A stretch of 43,018 nt of DNA from an uncultured Ruminococcus sp. (GTDB lineage: Bacteria; Bacillota; Clostridia; Oscillospirales; Ruminococcaceae). The stretch spans positions 1 to 43,018 of the forward strand of contig CALEPT010000176.1 of assembly GCA_937910385.1 (NCBI GenBank), written 5' to 3'. Made by a program: the position numbers and the translations under genes. The stretch's first letter is position 1, and the number at the start of each line of letters is the position of its first letter. Shown in pieces: positions 28,246 to 37,720 of the stretch. Under the pieces are notes generated by a model. It was not told the DNA's origin. It was given only the letters and a program-made list of their open reading frames with translations, and made no database searches.

Positions 28246-29907
28246 TTATAATAATGCAGCTTTTTCTATTTCCGCCCGTGCATTGTCAAGCATAAGATCA
28301 CTGGGAGAATCCCCCCCCATTATCCTTGCGATCTCGGCTACTCTGCCGTCAAGACTGAGCTTCGTTACGCTCGTTTCAGTTCTGTCTCCGACAACTGACT
28401 TTTCTATCATCAGGTGATTGTCAGCCATGACTGCTATCTGCGAAAGATGCGTCACACAGATGACCTGTCTCACCCTGCCTATCTGACGCAGCTTTATGCC
28501 TATCTTTTGAGCTGCCTTTCCGCTGACTCCGGTATCAATCTCGTCAAATATCATCGTCGGGATGCTGTCCTTATCCGCGATAACACTCTTAAGCGCAAGC
28601 ATTATCCTCGAAAGCTCACCTCCCGAAGCGATCTTAGATATCGGTCGGGGCTCCTCGCCTTTGTTAGCAGATATTAAAAACTCCACCGTGTCCATTCCGT
28701 TAACTGTAAGCTTGCCTTTTTCGTGATGGACAGCTATCACAACTCCCGCCATATTGAGAAATTCAAGCTCCTCAGTGACTCTTTCGGTAAAACGCGCAGC
28801 AGTATGTTCGCGGTAGTCATACAGTGCCCTCGCCTGCTCTGTGACCTTGTGGAGAAGCTGTTCCCTCTGTGCGGAAAGCGCTTCTATTTCTCCTCTCGCG
28901 CTGTCGAGCTGATTTATCTCGCGGCAGGCGTCATCATATAGCTTCACAAGCCCTTCACTGTCGAGGGCATACTTCCTTTTAAGCCTGTTTATAGCTGAGA
29001 TCCTGTCTGCAAGGAACTCCAGTCTCTGCCCGTCAAGCTCGACCTTATCCGCAACCCCTTCGAGTTCCGAGGCTATGTCAGCAAGCTCTATCTCAACCGC
29101 TGCAAGACGTTCATAGAGTACGTTAAGAGCACTGCCGGCTTCGGTGAAACCCGAGAGCTCGGATTCCGCCGAGATTATCATGTCATTTGCTGCCTGCTCG
29201 CCTGTTATCGCCTGTATAGCCGTCTTTATCGCGATCACGGTCTTTTCGGAATTCTTGGCGGCGGAATACTCCTTTTCGAGCTCATCATCCTCACCGGCTG
29301 AGAGTTCAAGCTCCCCGATCTCGTCGATGATCTCATTGAGATAGCGGCTTCGCTCTATGCGGGTCTGCTCCTGCTTTTTGAGTTCGCCCAGCTTACGTGC
29401 AGTCTTCTGAAGCTCACGGAATGTCATTCTGTACTCCTCCAGCAGCGTATCGTCTCCCCCGAAATCATCGAGTATCTGCAAGTGTCTTGCGCTGTCGAGC
29501 AGTATCTGATTATCATGCTGACCGTGGATATTGATGAGCATAGCGCCTATCTCTCTGAGTAGAGATGCAGAAGCTGTCCTGTGATTTATCCTTGCAACGC
29601 TTCCTCCGTCTGCGCTTATCTCGCGCGTAAGAGTTATCTCATCACTTTCATGAGATATACCAAGCTCATCGAGCTTTGCCGTGATCTCCTCAGACAGCTC
29701 TGTAAAAAGCGCTGTAATGACAGCTTTGTCGCAGCCCGTACGGACTATGTCCTTTGTGCAGCGCTGTCCGAGAACTGCATTTATGCCGTTTATAAGTATC
29801 GACTTTCCTGCACCCGTCTCGCCCGTGAATATATTCAGGTCATTGGTCAGCGGAATGACCGCCTCCTTTATGACTGCAAGATTTTGTATATAAATTTCCT
29901 TAAGCAT
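28246..29907 (-). CDS. recN: DNA repair protein RecN (553 aa)
   Basis: This is an SMC-like ATPase acting early at DNA double-strand breaks. Walker A is GETGAGKS (29-36), a coiled-coil-rich centre (about 155-370) is split by a hinge-like region, and the C-terminal half carries the signature SGGELSRIMLALK, Walker B TMIFDEIDTGVSG and the VTHLSQIA switch. Length is typical. It starts 3 nt after argR, as in many Firmicutes. The start ATG follows AAGGGCTGAGTA. Confidence 0.97.
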   Translation of the reverse strand: MLKEIYIQNLAVIKEAVIPLTNDLNIFTGETGAGKSILINGINAVLGQRCTKDIVRTGCDKAVITALFTELSEEITAKLDELGISHESDEITLTREISADGGSVARINHRTASASLLREIGAMLINIHGQHDNQILLDSARHLQILDDFGGDDTLLEEYRMTFRELQKTARKLGELKKQEQTRIERSRYLNEIIDEIGELELSAGEDDELEKEYSAAKNSEKTVIAIKTAIQAITGEQAANDMIISAESELSGFTEAGSALNVLYERLAAVEIELADIASELEGVADKVELDGQRLEFLADRISAINRLKRKYALDSEGLVKLYDDACREINQLDSARGEIEALSAQREQLLHKVTEQARALYDYREHTAARFTERVTEELEFLNMAGVVIAVHHEKGKLTVNGMDTVEFLISANKGEEPRPISKIASGGELSRIMLALKSVIADKDSIPTMIFDEIDTGVSGKAAQKIGIKLRQIGRVRQVICVTHLSQIAVMADNHLMIEKSVVGDRTETSVTKLSLDGRVAEIARIMGGDSPSDLMLDNARAEIEKAALL

Positions 29908-29910
29908 TAC

Positions 29911-30360
29911 TCAGCCCTTACCTCCCGGAAAAAGCTCGCTCCTGAACTTCTTTGAAAGCTTTCTTGCATCGGCTTCGCTGCGCACAAGAATAAAAATGGT
30001 ATCGTCACCTGCAAGGGTGCCGACAACTCCCTGATGATTCACAGAATCTATTGCCGCACATGTTCCCTGAGCCATTCCTGCACGGCATTTCAGTACGATA
30101 GTATTCATCGCATAATCAACAGAAAGGACAGCTTCCTCAAAAAGGCTCTTTTCAGCAACAGCCATCGGAGGAAGAGCATATCTGTAGACGCCGTTCTCGT
30201 CGCGCTGCTTTACAAGAGAAAGCTGCTGTATATCACGTGAAAGCGTTGCCTGAGCAGTTTTTATCCCACGCTCGGCAAGTATCCTCATAAGAGCCTCCTG
30301 AGTAGCAACAGGCTGTTCATTTATTATTTCAAGAATAGCTTCATGTCTTCGGTTTTTCAT
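29911..30360 (-). CDS. argR: Arginine repressor ArgR/AhrC (149 aa)
   Basis: This is an arginine-responsive hexameric regulator of arginine biosynthesis and catabolism. The N-terminal winged helix-turn-helix (about 1-65) has ATQEALMRILAERGI and AQATLSRDIQQLSLVK. The C-terminal oligomerisation and arginine-binding domain (about 80-149) has GTLAGDDTIFILVRS with the Asp pair that contacts arginine. The nadK-argR-recN order is conserved in Clostridia. GGAG lies 11 nt upstream of the start. Confidence 0.96.
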   Translation of the reverse strand: MKNRRHEAILEIINEQPVATQEALMRILAERGIKTAQATLSRDIQQLSLVKQRDENGVYRYALPPMAVAEKSLFEEAVLSVDYAMNTIVLKCRAGMAQGTCAAIDSVNHQGVVGTLAGDDTIFILVRSEADARKLSKKFRSELFPGGKG

Positions 30361-30378
30361 GATCGTATTTCTCCGCCC

Positions 30379-31233
30379 TTACTTAATGGGTCTGCACAGC
30401 TTCCTGCACAGAGATTCATGGAAAGAATTACCAATGAGATTTATGAATTTTACGTTGTTTTCTCCTCTGTATATCTCTATAGAGCCGTTTTCATGCAGAT
30501 CTGCAAAATGCTCTCCGTCAACATTTATCACCATACACTCATCGCGGGAAGTAGTATCTGTGAGCCGAAGGTGCTTTCCCGCTGAGAACATAGTTGCCCT
30601 TGAAAAAAGTGAATGCGGGCATATCAGTGTCATTTCGATGCATTCAAGGTCGGGTTCTATTATCGGACCGCCTGCCGAAAGTGCATACGCCGTCGAGCCT
30701 GATGGTGTGCTGAACAGAACTCCGTCGGCACGATATTTTCCTACGAGATATTCCTGTGAATAAACCTCGAAGTCGCATATGCGGAAGCTTGACGAGCGTG
30801 CCGAGACCTCGTTAAGCGCAGTTCGCACAATGTCACCATTCTCGCCGTGATGAACTATATCAAGAGTCATTCGCTCAGAGACCTCGTAATCGCCGCTTGC
30901 CAGCAGTCTCAGCTTGTCAAGCTGATCTGCCTCAAGCCCCGCCATAAAGCCGAGCGTTCCCGTATTTATCCCGAGCAGCTTTGTATCTGTTCCTATAAGA
31001 AACTTCGCACATCTCAGGATAGTTCCGTCGCCGCCTATAGCAAGAACTACGTCAGCCGTCTGAGCCGATACACTTATATCCTCAAATTTAACGAACGGCT
31101 TATCCGAAAAATCATGCCTGAAAAGCTCGCTCACCGAAACCTCTATCCCTGCGGATTCAAGAACGTCACATACTCTTCTTGCACATACAAGAGCGTTTGG
31201 CTTCTGAAAATTAGGATATAATGCTGCTTTCAT
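30379..31233 (-). CDS. nadK: NAD kinase (284 aa)
   Basis: It phosphorylates NAD to NADP. The family signatures are GGDG (67-70, in LAIGGDGTIL), LGFMAG, the NE pair in ALNEVSARS, and FSTPSGSTAYALSAGGP (about 183-199) with the conserved substrate loop. The usual T in 'STPTGST' is Ser. Length is normal. It lies 11 nt after tlyA, with AAGGAGTAAAGAT upstream, and 18 nt before argR. Confidence 0.96.
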   Translation of the reverse strand: MKAALYPNFQKPNALVCARRVCDVLESAGIEVSVSELFRHDFSDKPFVKFEDISVSAQTADVVLAIGGDGTILRCAKFLIGTDTKLLGINTGTLGFMAGLEADQLDKLRLLASGDYEVSERMTLDIVHHGENGDIVRTALNEVSARSSSFRICDFEVYSQEYLVGKYRADGVLFSTPSGSTAYALSAGGPIIEPDLECIEMTLICPHSLFSRATMFSAGKHLRLTDTTSRDECMVINVDGEHFADLHENGSIEIYRGENNVKFINLIGNSFHESLCRKLCRPIK

Positions 31234-31244
31234 ATCTTTACTCC

Positions 31245-32030
31245 TTAAAGTGATCTGAACGAACTCTCAACAAGCTCTCTGAAATCGTATATCACAGGAT
31301 CTCCCGCCGACTTGCACAGCTTGACAAGATACTCGATGTTTCCGCTTCCGCCCTTTATAGGCGAAAAGGTATATTTCTCAGGCAGAAAACCCAGCTCTTG
31401 GGCAAATTCATTTATTTCAGTGAGGATTCTCACATGGACACGTTTATCCTTTACTATGCCTCGCTTGCCGATATCGCTTCTGCCCGCCTCGAACTGCGGC
31501 TTTATAAGGACTGCCGCGCAGCCTCCAGATGCGAGAAGCTCATAGATCTTGGGCAGCACCATTTTCAATGATATAAACGAAACATCTGCGCAGATAAAGT
31601 CCGCACAGCCGCCAAGCTGCTCAGCCGTAACAGTTCGGATATCAGTGCCCTCCAGATCTACAACACGGTCATCAGAGCAGAGCGAAGAGGCAAGCTGCCC
31701 ATGTCCGACATCAACTGCAAAGACCTTCTTGGCTCCGTTTTTCAGCATATAGTCGGTGAAGCCTCCCGTAGAAGCGCCTATATCAAGGCACACCTTACCT
31801 GTAAAATCAAGTCCGAATTCGTTTGCAGCCTTTTCAAGCTTCAAAGCTCCTCTGCCGACATAAAGCTCCTCCTCAGAGGATTCGATAATGTCCAGCTCAG
31901 TGACTTCCGCAGAAGCTTTTTTTGCAATTGCGCCGTTTACCTTTATGCTTCCGGAGCTAATCATCTCCTTGGCACGCTCCCGGCTTCTCGCTATGCCTTG
32001 GCGTACAAGCTCAGTATCAAGCCTCGCCAT
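31245..32030 (-). CDS. tlyA: TlyA family rRNA 2'-O-methyltransferase (261 aa)
   Basis: It is a probable 16S/23S rRNA cytidine 2'-O-methyltransferase. An S4 RNA-binding domain spans residues 1-60 (MARLDTELVRQGIARSRERA). The FtsJ-like domain has the AdoMet motif LDIGASTGGFTD (82-93), then AVDVGHGQL, and the catalytic Lys in LIKPQFE. The gene starts inside the end of dxs (14-nt overlap), so the two are translationally coupled. Despite the historical 'hemolysin' name the motifs are those of an RNA methylase. Confidence 0.93.
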   Translation of the reverse strand: MARLDTELVRQGIARSRERAKEMISSGSIKVNGAIAKKASAEVTELDIIESSEEELYVGRGALKLEKAANEFGLDFTGKVCLDIGASTGGFTDYMLKNGAKKVFAVDVGHGQLASSLCSDDRVVDLEGTDIRTVTAEQLGGCADFICADVSFISLKMVLPKIYELLASGGCAAVLIKPQFEAGRSDIGKRGIVKDKRVHVRILTEINEFAQELGFLPEKYTFSPIKGGSGNIEYLVKLCKSAGDPVIYDFRELVESSFRSL

Positions 32031-33915
32031 TGCACATTACCCTCTTTCGGATATATTCCGACATTTTATCACAGGTCAGTCCTAAAGCTTCAAGGCACGA
32101 TCTTACAGATGCCTGCTTTACATAACTGTCTGCGGTCACTCTGCTATAATCGCCGGAATACGCACATTCAGCAAGCCTTTCACCAAGCTTTTCGGAAATA
32201 CTTCCTTCGCCCATAGACTCTTCAAAGAAAACTATCCTCTTATACCCACAGAGTTCTTCGTTGAGATCATGGCTCAAAGGATATATTTTTGTAAGCTTTA
32301 ATATATCGCACTTTATACCGTCTGCACTTAAAATGCTCTGTGCCTTATACGCCTCGTCATACAGCCTTCCATATGTTATAATAAGCGTATCGCTGTGATT
32401 CTCACGAATGAAAATATATTCCGTGCTCAGATACGACTGATTGAATGAAGCATTTTCAGCTCCCCTCGGATAACGAACGGCTGCAATTCCCTTGTTCGCA
32501 TATACAGCCTTTTTCATGCACATTTTTAATTCTTCGTAGCATGAAGGAGAATAGATCACTGTATTTGGTATAGTAGTCAGCATCGGAACATCAAGAAGTC
32601 CCTGGTGTGTTTCGCCGTCCTCACCGACCACTCCCGCACGATCTATACCGAGAACCATATGCAGTCCTCCGATGGAGATATCATGCACAAGCTGATCGTA
32701 GGCGCGCTGTAAAAAGGTTGAATAAACAGCAAAGACGGGGATCATTCCCATAGAAGCAAGTCCCCCGGCAAAGGTAACAGCATGCTGCTCCGCAATGCCT
32801 ACATCATAAAACCGCTCGGGGAAAGCTCTGTAAAAATACTGAAGTCCCGTTCCGTATTTCATAGCAGCTGTAATGGCGCATATGCGATCATCCTTTTCGG
32901 CAAGTCCCACAAGCTCCCTTCCAAACACTGTGGAGTAGCTGTTGTCCGCAGAGACCTCGGGATTTCCCGTGGCGATATCAAATTTTGAGATACCATGATA
33001 TTCTCCGGGATTCTGCTCAGCAGGGATATATCCCTTTCCCTTAACTGTTTTTACGTGTATAAGAACAGGCTTATGGTATGATTTCGCAACGTGCATTATC
33101 TCATCAAGCTCTGAAAGATCATGCCCGTTGACCGGTCCGAGATAAGTAAATCCCATATCCTCGAACATAGTACTTTTCTCAAGGAGGTTAGACTTGACAG
33201 TATTTTTTACATCCTTGATGCCTTTTTCGATGCTCGTTCCGACAAAAGGTATCTTATCGAGTCCTTTATGAATAACTCTTTTTGTATTGACATACTTTTC
33301 TGTATTTCTCAGCGAAGTAAGATAGCCCGCAAGTGAACCAACACTCTTCGAGATCGACATATCATTATCATTTAGTATAACTATAAGGTTGTTCCTGCCG
33401 CCTCTTCCGCAGTTGTTCATAGCTTCATAGAACATTCCGCCGGTCATGGCACCGTCGCCTATAACAGCTACTGCATAATTATCCTTGCCCTGAAGCTTCA
33501 TTGCCTCGGCAATACCGCATGCTACCGATACAGACGTACTGCTATGACCGCTTATGAAGCTGTCATGCTCAGATTCTGACGGTTTTGGGAATCCGGATAT
33601 TCCATTTTCCTGACGAAGCGTTGAAAATCTTTCTGCACGCCCTGTCAGTATTTTGTGAGTGTATGACTGATGCCCCACGTCCCATATTATCTTATCTTCG
33701 GGTGAATCAAAATTACGGTGCAAAGCCATAGTAAGCTCTACTACGCCAAGATTAGAGGCGAGATGTCCGCCCGTTCTCGATACTGTGGAAATAAGGATAT
33801 CCCTTATCTCCTTGCATAGATGCGAGCACTGGTTAATGGTCAGATCTTTCAGATCCCCGGGAAGGTCGAGTTCCGAAAGTGTTACACGCTTGTCCGAATT
33901 TATGTTATCCTTCAT
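32017..33915 (-). CDS. dxs: 1-deoxy-D-xylulose-5-phosphate synthase (632 aa)
   Basis: This is the first step of the MEP isoprenoid pathway: pyruvate plus glyceraldehyde 3-phosphate gives DXP. The thiamine diphosphate motif starts GDGAMTGG (153-160) and ends in NDNDMSIS; HQSYTHKILTGR and GHSSTS precede it, and DRAGVVGEDGETHQG lies in the second domain. Length is normal. The ATG at 33915 is used; an in-frame TTG lies three codons upstream. The nearest ribosome binding site (AAAGGAG, 33944-33950) is 28 nt from ATG, but a 6-bp hairpin between them shortens the real distance. The neighbour ispA is in the same pathway. Confidence 0.95.
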   Translation of the reverse strand: MKDNINSDKRVTLSELDLPGDLKDLTINQCSHLCKEIRDILISTVSRTGGHLASNLGVVELTMALHRNFDSPEDKIIWDVGHQSYTHKILTGRAERFSTLRQENGISGFPKPSESEHDSFISGHSSTSVSVACGIAEAMKLQGKDNYAVAVIGDGAMTGGMFYEAMNNCGRGGRNNLIVILNDNDMSISKSVGSLAGYLTSLRNTEKYVNTKRVIHKGLDKIPFVGTSIEKGIKDVKNTVKSNLLEKSTMFEDMGFTYLGPVNGHDLSELDEIMHVAKSYHKPVLIHVKTVKGKGYIPAEQNPGEYHGISKFDIATGNPEVSADNSYSTVFGRELVGLAEKDDRICAITAAMKYGTGLQYFYRAFPERFYDVGIAEQHAVTFAGGLASMGMIPVFAVYSTFLQRAYDQLVHDISIGGLHMVLGIDRAGVVGEDGETHQGLLDVPMLTTIPNTVIYSPSCYEELKMCMKKAVYANKGIAAVRYPRGAENASFNQSYLSTEYIFIRENHSDTLIITYGRLYDEAYKAQSILSADGIKCDILKLTKIYPLSHDLNEELCGYKRIVFFEESMGEGSISEKLGERLAECAYSGDYSRVTADSYVKQASVRSCLEALGLTCDKMSEYIRKRVMCNGEA

Positions 33916-33925
33916 TTTATGCAAA

Positions 33926-33950
33926 GCGGAGAAAGCTCCGCAGCTCCTTT
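33926..33950 (-). promoter_or_regulatory. Ribosome binding site bridged by hairpin, dxs
   Basis: On the minus strand AAAGGAG (33944-33950) is followed by the inverted repeat GCGGAG-CTTT-CTCCGC (33926-33941) and then the dxs start region. Folding the hairpin leaves 12 nt between AAAGGAG and ATG. The weaker GGAG inside the left arm would be buried. Initiation may depend on this fold. Confidence 0.4.
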
Positions 33951-33953
33951 ATT

Positions 33954-34844
33954 TTAATTTTTCCTTTTCAGAAGCATTTCAGTAAGCTCTTTAAGGAACT
34001 CATTATTTTCAAAATGCTCAAGGCAGTTCATAGCCTCATTTGTAATGTTATCGGCAATATTCCGCGCCTCATCAACGCCAAATAATGTAACAAAGGTCGT
34101 CTTGTTCTCTTCTTCATCACTTCCTACGGGCTTGCCGAGCTCTTCTGTTGTACTTGTCACATCGAGTATATCGTCGACTATCTGGAATGCAAGCCCGAGC
34201 TTATATCCGTACTCTGCGGCATATGATATCATATCACCATCGGCTCCGGCACATATACAGCCCATAATACACGACACAGCAATGAGCTCTCCTGTTTTAT
34301 GCCTGTACATATTGCGCAAATTCACTTCGTCTACATCGCTGCGCTGCTCATTCTCCATATCAATGACCTGACCGCCTATCATGCCGCTTTTTCCGACAGC
34401 CTTAGCAAGAACGGAAATGATCCTTACCTTTTCCTGCGGATCAAGAGCAGAATCATCTGCAATTATCCCAAACGGAAGAACAGAAAGTGCATCACCTGCG
34501 AGTATAGCCATAGCCTCCCCGAATGCTTTGTGGCACGATGGTTTGCCGCGTCGGAAATCATCATTATCCATTGCAGGAAGATCATCGTGTATCAGTGAAA
34601 AGGTATGTATCATCTCGATAGCCGCAGCAGGAGCCGCAGCTCTTGCAAAGTCACCTCCGCAAGCCTCGCAGAAGGCATACACAAGAACCGGTCTTATGCG
34701 CTTTCCGCCCGCCTCGAGAGAATAATTCATCGCCGTGACGAGATTTTCCTGTGCCCTTTCTCCCTCGGACAAAGCATTGTAATTTTTCAGGCTGTCCTCG
34801 GTAAATTTTATATATTCTTCAAATTTCTCCTTGAATCCGCTCAT
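33954..34844 (-). CDS. ispA: Polyprenyl (farnesyl) diphosphate synthase (296 aa)
   Basis: It condenses isopentenyl with allylic diphosphates to give farnesyl diphosphate, feeding undecaprenyl-phosphate and quinone synthesis. The first Asp-rich motif is DDLPAMD (87-93) and the second VDDILD (223-228), with GKRIRP at 47-52. The residues before the first motif suit a C15 product. Length is typical. It lies 9 nt after xseB and directly before dxs, giving two isoprenoid genes in a row. Confidence 0.95.
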   Translation of the reverse strand: MSGFKEKFEEYIKFTEDSLKNYNALSEGERAQENLVTAMNYSLEAGGKRIRPVLVYAFCEACGGDFARAAAPAAAIEMIHTFSLIHDDLPAMDNDDFRRGKPSCHKAFGEAMAILAGDALSVLPFGIIADDSALDPQEKVRIISVLAKAVGKSGMIGGQVIDMENEQRSDVDEVNLRNMYRHKTGELIAVSCIMGCICAGADGDMISYAAEYGYKLGLAFQIVDDILDVTSTTEELGKPVGSDEEENKTTFVTLFGVDEARNIADNITNEAMNCLEHFENNEFLKELTEMLLKRKN

Positions 34845-34853
34845 TTTTCCTGT

Positions 34854-35051
34854 TTATTGCGGCTTATTGCCGCCGACCTCCGTTATTTTTATCTTTGCCT
34901 CGTCGAGCTGCCGCCGGCACTCAGCCGTGAGTTTAAGACCTTCTCCATAAAGCTCTACTGCCTTTTCAAGCGGTATATCACCCTTTTCAAGCTCAGAAAC
35001 TATCTTGCCGAGACTTTCCATATTCTGCTCGAATGTCATTTTTTCATTCAT
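34854..35051 (-). CDS. xseB: Exodeoxyribonuclease VII small subunit (65 aa)
   Basis: This is the small helical subunit needed for exonuclease VII, which degrades single-stranded DNA. TFEQNMESLGKIVSELEKGD and PLEKAVELYGEGLKL are the two family helices. The ATG at 35051 is chosen, with GGTGA just upstream; an earlier in-frame ATG adds six residues inside xseA. It lies 4 nt after the xseA stop. The length is normal. Confidence 0.93.
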   Translation of the reverse strand: MNEKMTFEQNMESLGKIVSELEKGDIPLEKAVELYGEGLKLTAECRRQLDEAKIKITEVGGNKPQ

Positions 35052-35055
35052 TGTA

Positions 35056-36246
35056 TCACCATTTATCAATTATTTCCGCCTCTGCACTTCCCGTACCGAA
35101 CCTAAGCTTCACGCGGTCGCCATTTGAAAGATGCTCCGCAGAGCTAATGAGAGAATCCCCCTTATACACAAGAGAATATCCTCTTGACAAAACCTTCAGC
35201 GGACTGAGTCCATCGAGCGCAGTTATATTCCGTGAAAGCTGCGCCTCACGCCTGTCGATAAAGCGTTCAAAAGCCGCCATTGATCGCTGCTCTAATGAAT
35301 CAAGACGCTGCTTGGAAAGAGCAACACGATTCTCGGGGGACTGTGCTGTGGCTCTGCGTGAAATGTCGCTGAAGCGCTGAGCTGCCCTATCAATAACAGC
35401 ACCGGCTGCTTTCTGTACACGCCGCTCCAGAACATCTATCCTTTCATACAATGTATCCACCGACGGAGCCGAAAGCTCCGCTGCCGCAGACGGCGTGGGA
35501 GCTCTCATATCTGCCGCAAGATCAGCTATAGTAAAGTCAGTCTCGTGTCCTACAGCAGAAATAACAGGCACCTTGCAGTTATATATGGCATATGCTATCT
35601 TTTCTGTGTTAAAAGCACTCAGATCTTCCGCTGATCCTCCGCCTCTGCCTACGATTATAACGTCGCAGCCTGCGGCTTCGGCAGCAAGTATACCCTTGCA
35701 AACCGAGTCTGCGGCGGCTTCACCCTGAACTATTGCATTGACCGCATAAACCTCACCGATAGGATATCTCCTCGTCAGCACGTTTATGATGTCACGAACA
35801 GCAGCTCCGCTAAGAGACGTTACAGCTCCTATCTTTCCGGGCATTGCGGGAAGAGGACGCTTGTGAGACTCATCAAATATACCCTCACCGGCAAGCTTTT
35901 TTTTCAGCTGTTCAAGTGCGACACTCGCAGCTCCCTCACCCGCGGGAATAATGTCGCTTGCGTAGAGCTGATAAACTCCCCCGCTCTCGTATACTCCTAT
36001 ATTGCCCGAAACTATAACGGACATTCCGTCTTCCGGCTCGAATTTCAGCCTTGAAGCCGCTTGAGAGAACATTACGGATTTCAACGCGCTATTGCTGTCC
36101 TTCAGCGTAAAATAAACGTGACCGCTCCTGTAATGGCGGACGTAATCAGATATCTCGCCCTTTACCATTACGCCCTGCATATTTTTATCGCCCCTGAGAA
36201 TGAAGCCGATATATTTGTTTACTTGTGTTACTGTAATTACAGGCAT
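35056..36246 (-). CDS. xseA: Exodeoxyribonuclease VII large subunit (396 aa)
   Basis: This is the catalytic subunit. An N-terminal OB-fold (about 1-100) carries VKGEISDYVRHYRSGHVYFT, and the catalytic domain contains VIIVGRGGGSAEDLSAFN (about 195-212), AVGHETDFTIADLAADMRAPTP in adjoining pieces (about 230-251), and a C-terminal coiled coil (about 265-350) ending in LSRGYSLV. All conserved motifs are present. The start codon shares its A with the stop of the M22 protein upstream (TAATG). Confidence 0.96.
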   Translation of the reverse strand: MPVITVTQVNKYIGFILRGDKNMQGVMVKGEISDYVRHYRSGHVYFTLKDSNSALKSVMFSQAASRLKFEPEDGMSVIVSGNIGVYESGGVYQLYASDIIPAGEGAASVALEQLKKKLAGEGIFDESHKRPLPAMPGKIGAVTSLSGAAVRDIINVLTRRYPIGEVYAVNAIVQGEAAADSVCKGILAAEAAGCDVIIVGRGGGSAEDLSAFNTEKIAYAIYNCKVPVISAVGHETDFTIADLAADMRAPTPSAAAELSAPSVDTLYERIDVLERRVQKAAGAVIDRAAQRFSDISRRATAQSPENRVALSKQRLDSLEQRSMAAFERFIDRREAQLSRNITALDGLSPLKVLSRGYSLVYKGDSLISSAEHLSNGDRVKLRFGTGSAEAEIIDKW

Positions 36247-37193
36247 TATTTTTCTCCTACTTGCTTCAGATATGAATATATCGCGACTCCTGCCGCGTTG
36301 TCACAGGAAAACTGAGGCTGTGCAAATCCTGCCTGCGGAAAGCGTGAAATTATCATATCCCTGATGAGAGAATCGGACATCACTCCGCCCGCGAATATTA
36401 CGGGCAGCTCGCCGTATTTATCTATAGCTGCCTTAGCCATTGCCTCTATAGCAGCACCAACCGAATCGAGGCAGAATTTCGCTATGTTCTCACGGCTTTC
36501 ACCTTTATCAAAAAGAGCACGGCACTTGTTCTCTATACCGGAAAGGCTGCAATTCCCATCTCTTAACACAGGCTTCACGGGAAAGCTTTTATCGGCAGCC
36601 TTTGCAAGCTCCTCAAGCTCTGCGCCGCAGGGAAATCTCAGCCCAAGCATAACGCCCACTCTGTCAACTGCCTGTCCCGCCTTAAGATCGAGCGAAGTTC
36701 CCGCCTCGGTGAGTCTGATTACCTCAGTCCCGTGAGGCTCGCTGATAAGGCAATCGGTAGTACCTCCGCTGACATGAAAGGCTATGAACCGTTCGTTTAC
36801 AAGATCAAGCCTGTCCACTGAGTAAAGAGCTGCAAGGATATGCCCCACCTGATGAGACGTTGTGTATACGGGCAGCCTGTTTACAGCCGCAAGCGAACGC
36901 GCAAAGCCCTCGCCGCACAGAAAACACGGCATATATGAGCCCTCAACGTTCCTCGGGCGGATAGAAACTCCGACAGCTTCGGGAATTCCGCAGCAGCTTT
37001 CCGCGAAAAGCTTCTCTATCATCTCGGGAAGCTGCTTTGTATGATGAAAAACAGCGTCACTCTGACGAAGCCCGCGCTCACCCTCCCTTACCGGAAGCAG
37101 TTTTTTTGCCTGATATATCATATTTTTTCCGCTGTCGTATACTGCAGCAGAGGTTGTATAATTACTCGTATCTATACCAAGGAATTCAGACAT
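36246..37193 (-). CDS. Peptidase M22/Kae1-like protein, TsaD paralogue (315 aa)
   Basis: This is an ASKHA-fold protein related to TsaD (tRNA threonylcarbamoyladenosine modification) but not the standard TsaD. FLGIDTSNYTTSAAVYD begins the fold; HHTKQLPEMI and TTSHQVGHI carry paired histidines, with the second matching the HxxxH metal site in reduced form; FHVSGGTTDCLI and FAGGVMSDSLI are phosphate-binding loops. This short family is found next to nusB and xseA in Clostridia and its role is not established. The ATG at 37193 has GGAG 8 nt upstream; the frame is open further back but overlaps nusB more. Confidence 0.8.
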   Translation of the reverse strand: MSEFLGIDTSNYTTSAAVYDSGKNMIYQAKKLLPVREGERGLRQSDAVFHHTKQLPEMIEKLFAESCCGIPEAVGVSIRPRNVEGSYMPCFLCGEGFARSLAAVNRLPVYTTSHQVGHILAALYSVDRLDLVNERFIAFHVSGGTTDCLISEPHGTEVIRLTEAGTSLDLKAGQAVDRVGVMLGLRFPCGAELEELAKAADKSFPVKPVLRDGNCSLSGIENKCRALFDKGESRENIAKFCLDSVGAAIEAMAKAAIDKYGELPVIFAGGVMSDSLIRDMIISRFPQAGFAQPQFSCDNAAGVAIYSYLKQVGEK

Positions 37194-37602
37194 TTTCAGT
37201 CTCCGAACCCTGTCTGTCCCTTGAAAATGCACCGAGGACTCCGTTGATAAAGGATGTATCCTCCTGATAGGTATACATCATCGAAAGCTTTATCGCTTCA
37301 CTGATAGCCGCATTCATCGGAGTATTATCATCGTATATGGACTCATACAGCGCTATCCTCAGAATTGCAAGATTCAGTTTAGAAATTCTCGAAATGCTTC
37401 TCGATCTGCTATAGCCTGAAATTATATCATCAAGCTCCTGAGCATGAGCGAGAGTTCCCTCGACGATCTTCTTTACCTCGTCATTAACGGTTATCTCGTC
37501 TATTTCCTCTGCAATGTCATACAGCTCCTGTATATCGTCGTCACGCAAAAGCTGCTCAAAAACCAGCTTAAAGGCGCTGTCTCTTATTTCACGTCTTGTC
37601 AT
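37186..37602 (-). CDS. nusB: Transcription antitermination factor NusB (138 aa)
   Basis: This is an all-helical protein that binds boxA RNA with NusE (S10) in rRNA antitermination. TRREIRDSAFKLVFEQLLR is the conserved start, and RISKLNLAILRIALYE and PMNAAISEAIKLSMMY, ending with FINGVLGAFSRD, are family elements. The length is normal. It has AAGGAGAG upstream and overlaps the M22 gene by 8 nt. Confidence 0.95.
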   Translation of the reverse strand: MTRREIRDSAFKLVFEQLLRDDDIQELYDIAEEIDEITVNDEVKKIVEGTLAHAQELDDIISGYSRSRSISRISKLNLAILRIALYESIYDDNTPMNAAISEAIKLSMMYTYQEDTSFINGVLGAFSRDRQGSETENV

Positions 37603-37720
37603 TTAAACTCTCCTTATTTTATATCAAGATACATAAACATCATGCCTTTCTTTACGGAAAAGCAACTCTATGACCTCAGATGCAGCTTAAAGTTCACTGT
37701 ATCATATCTGAATATAGTCA

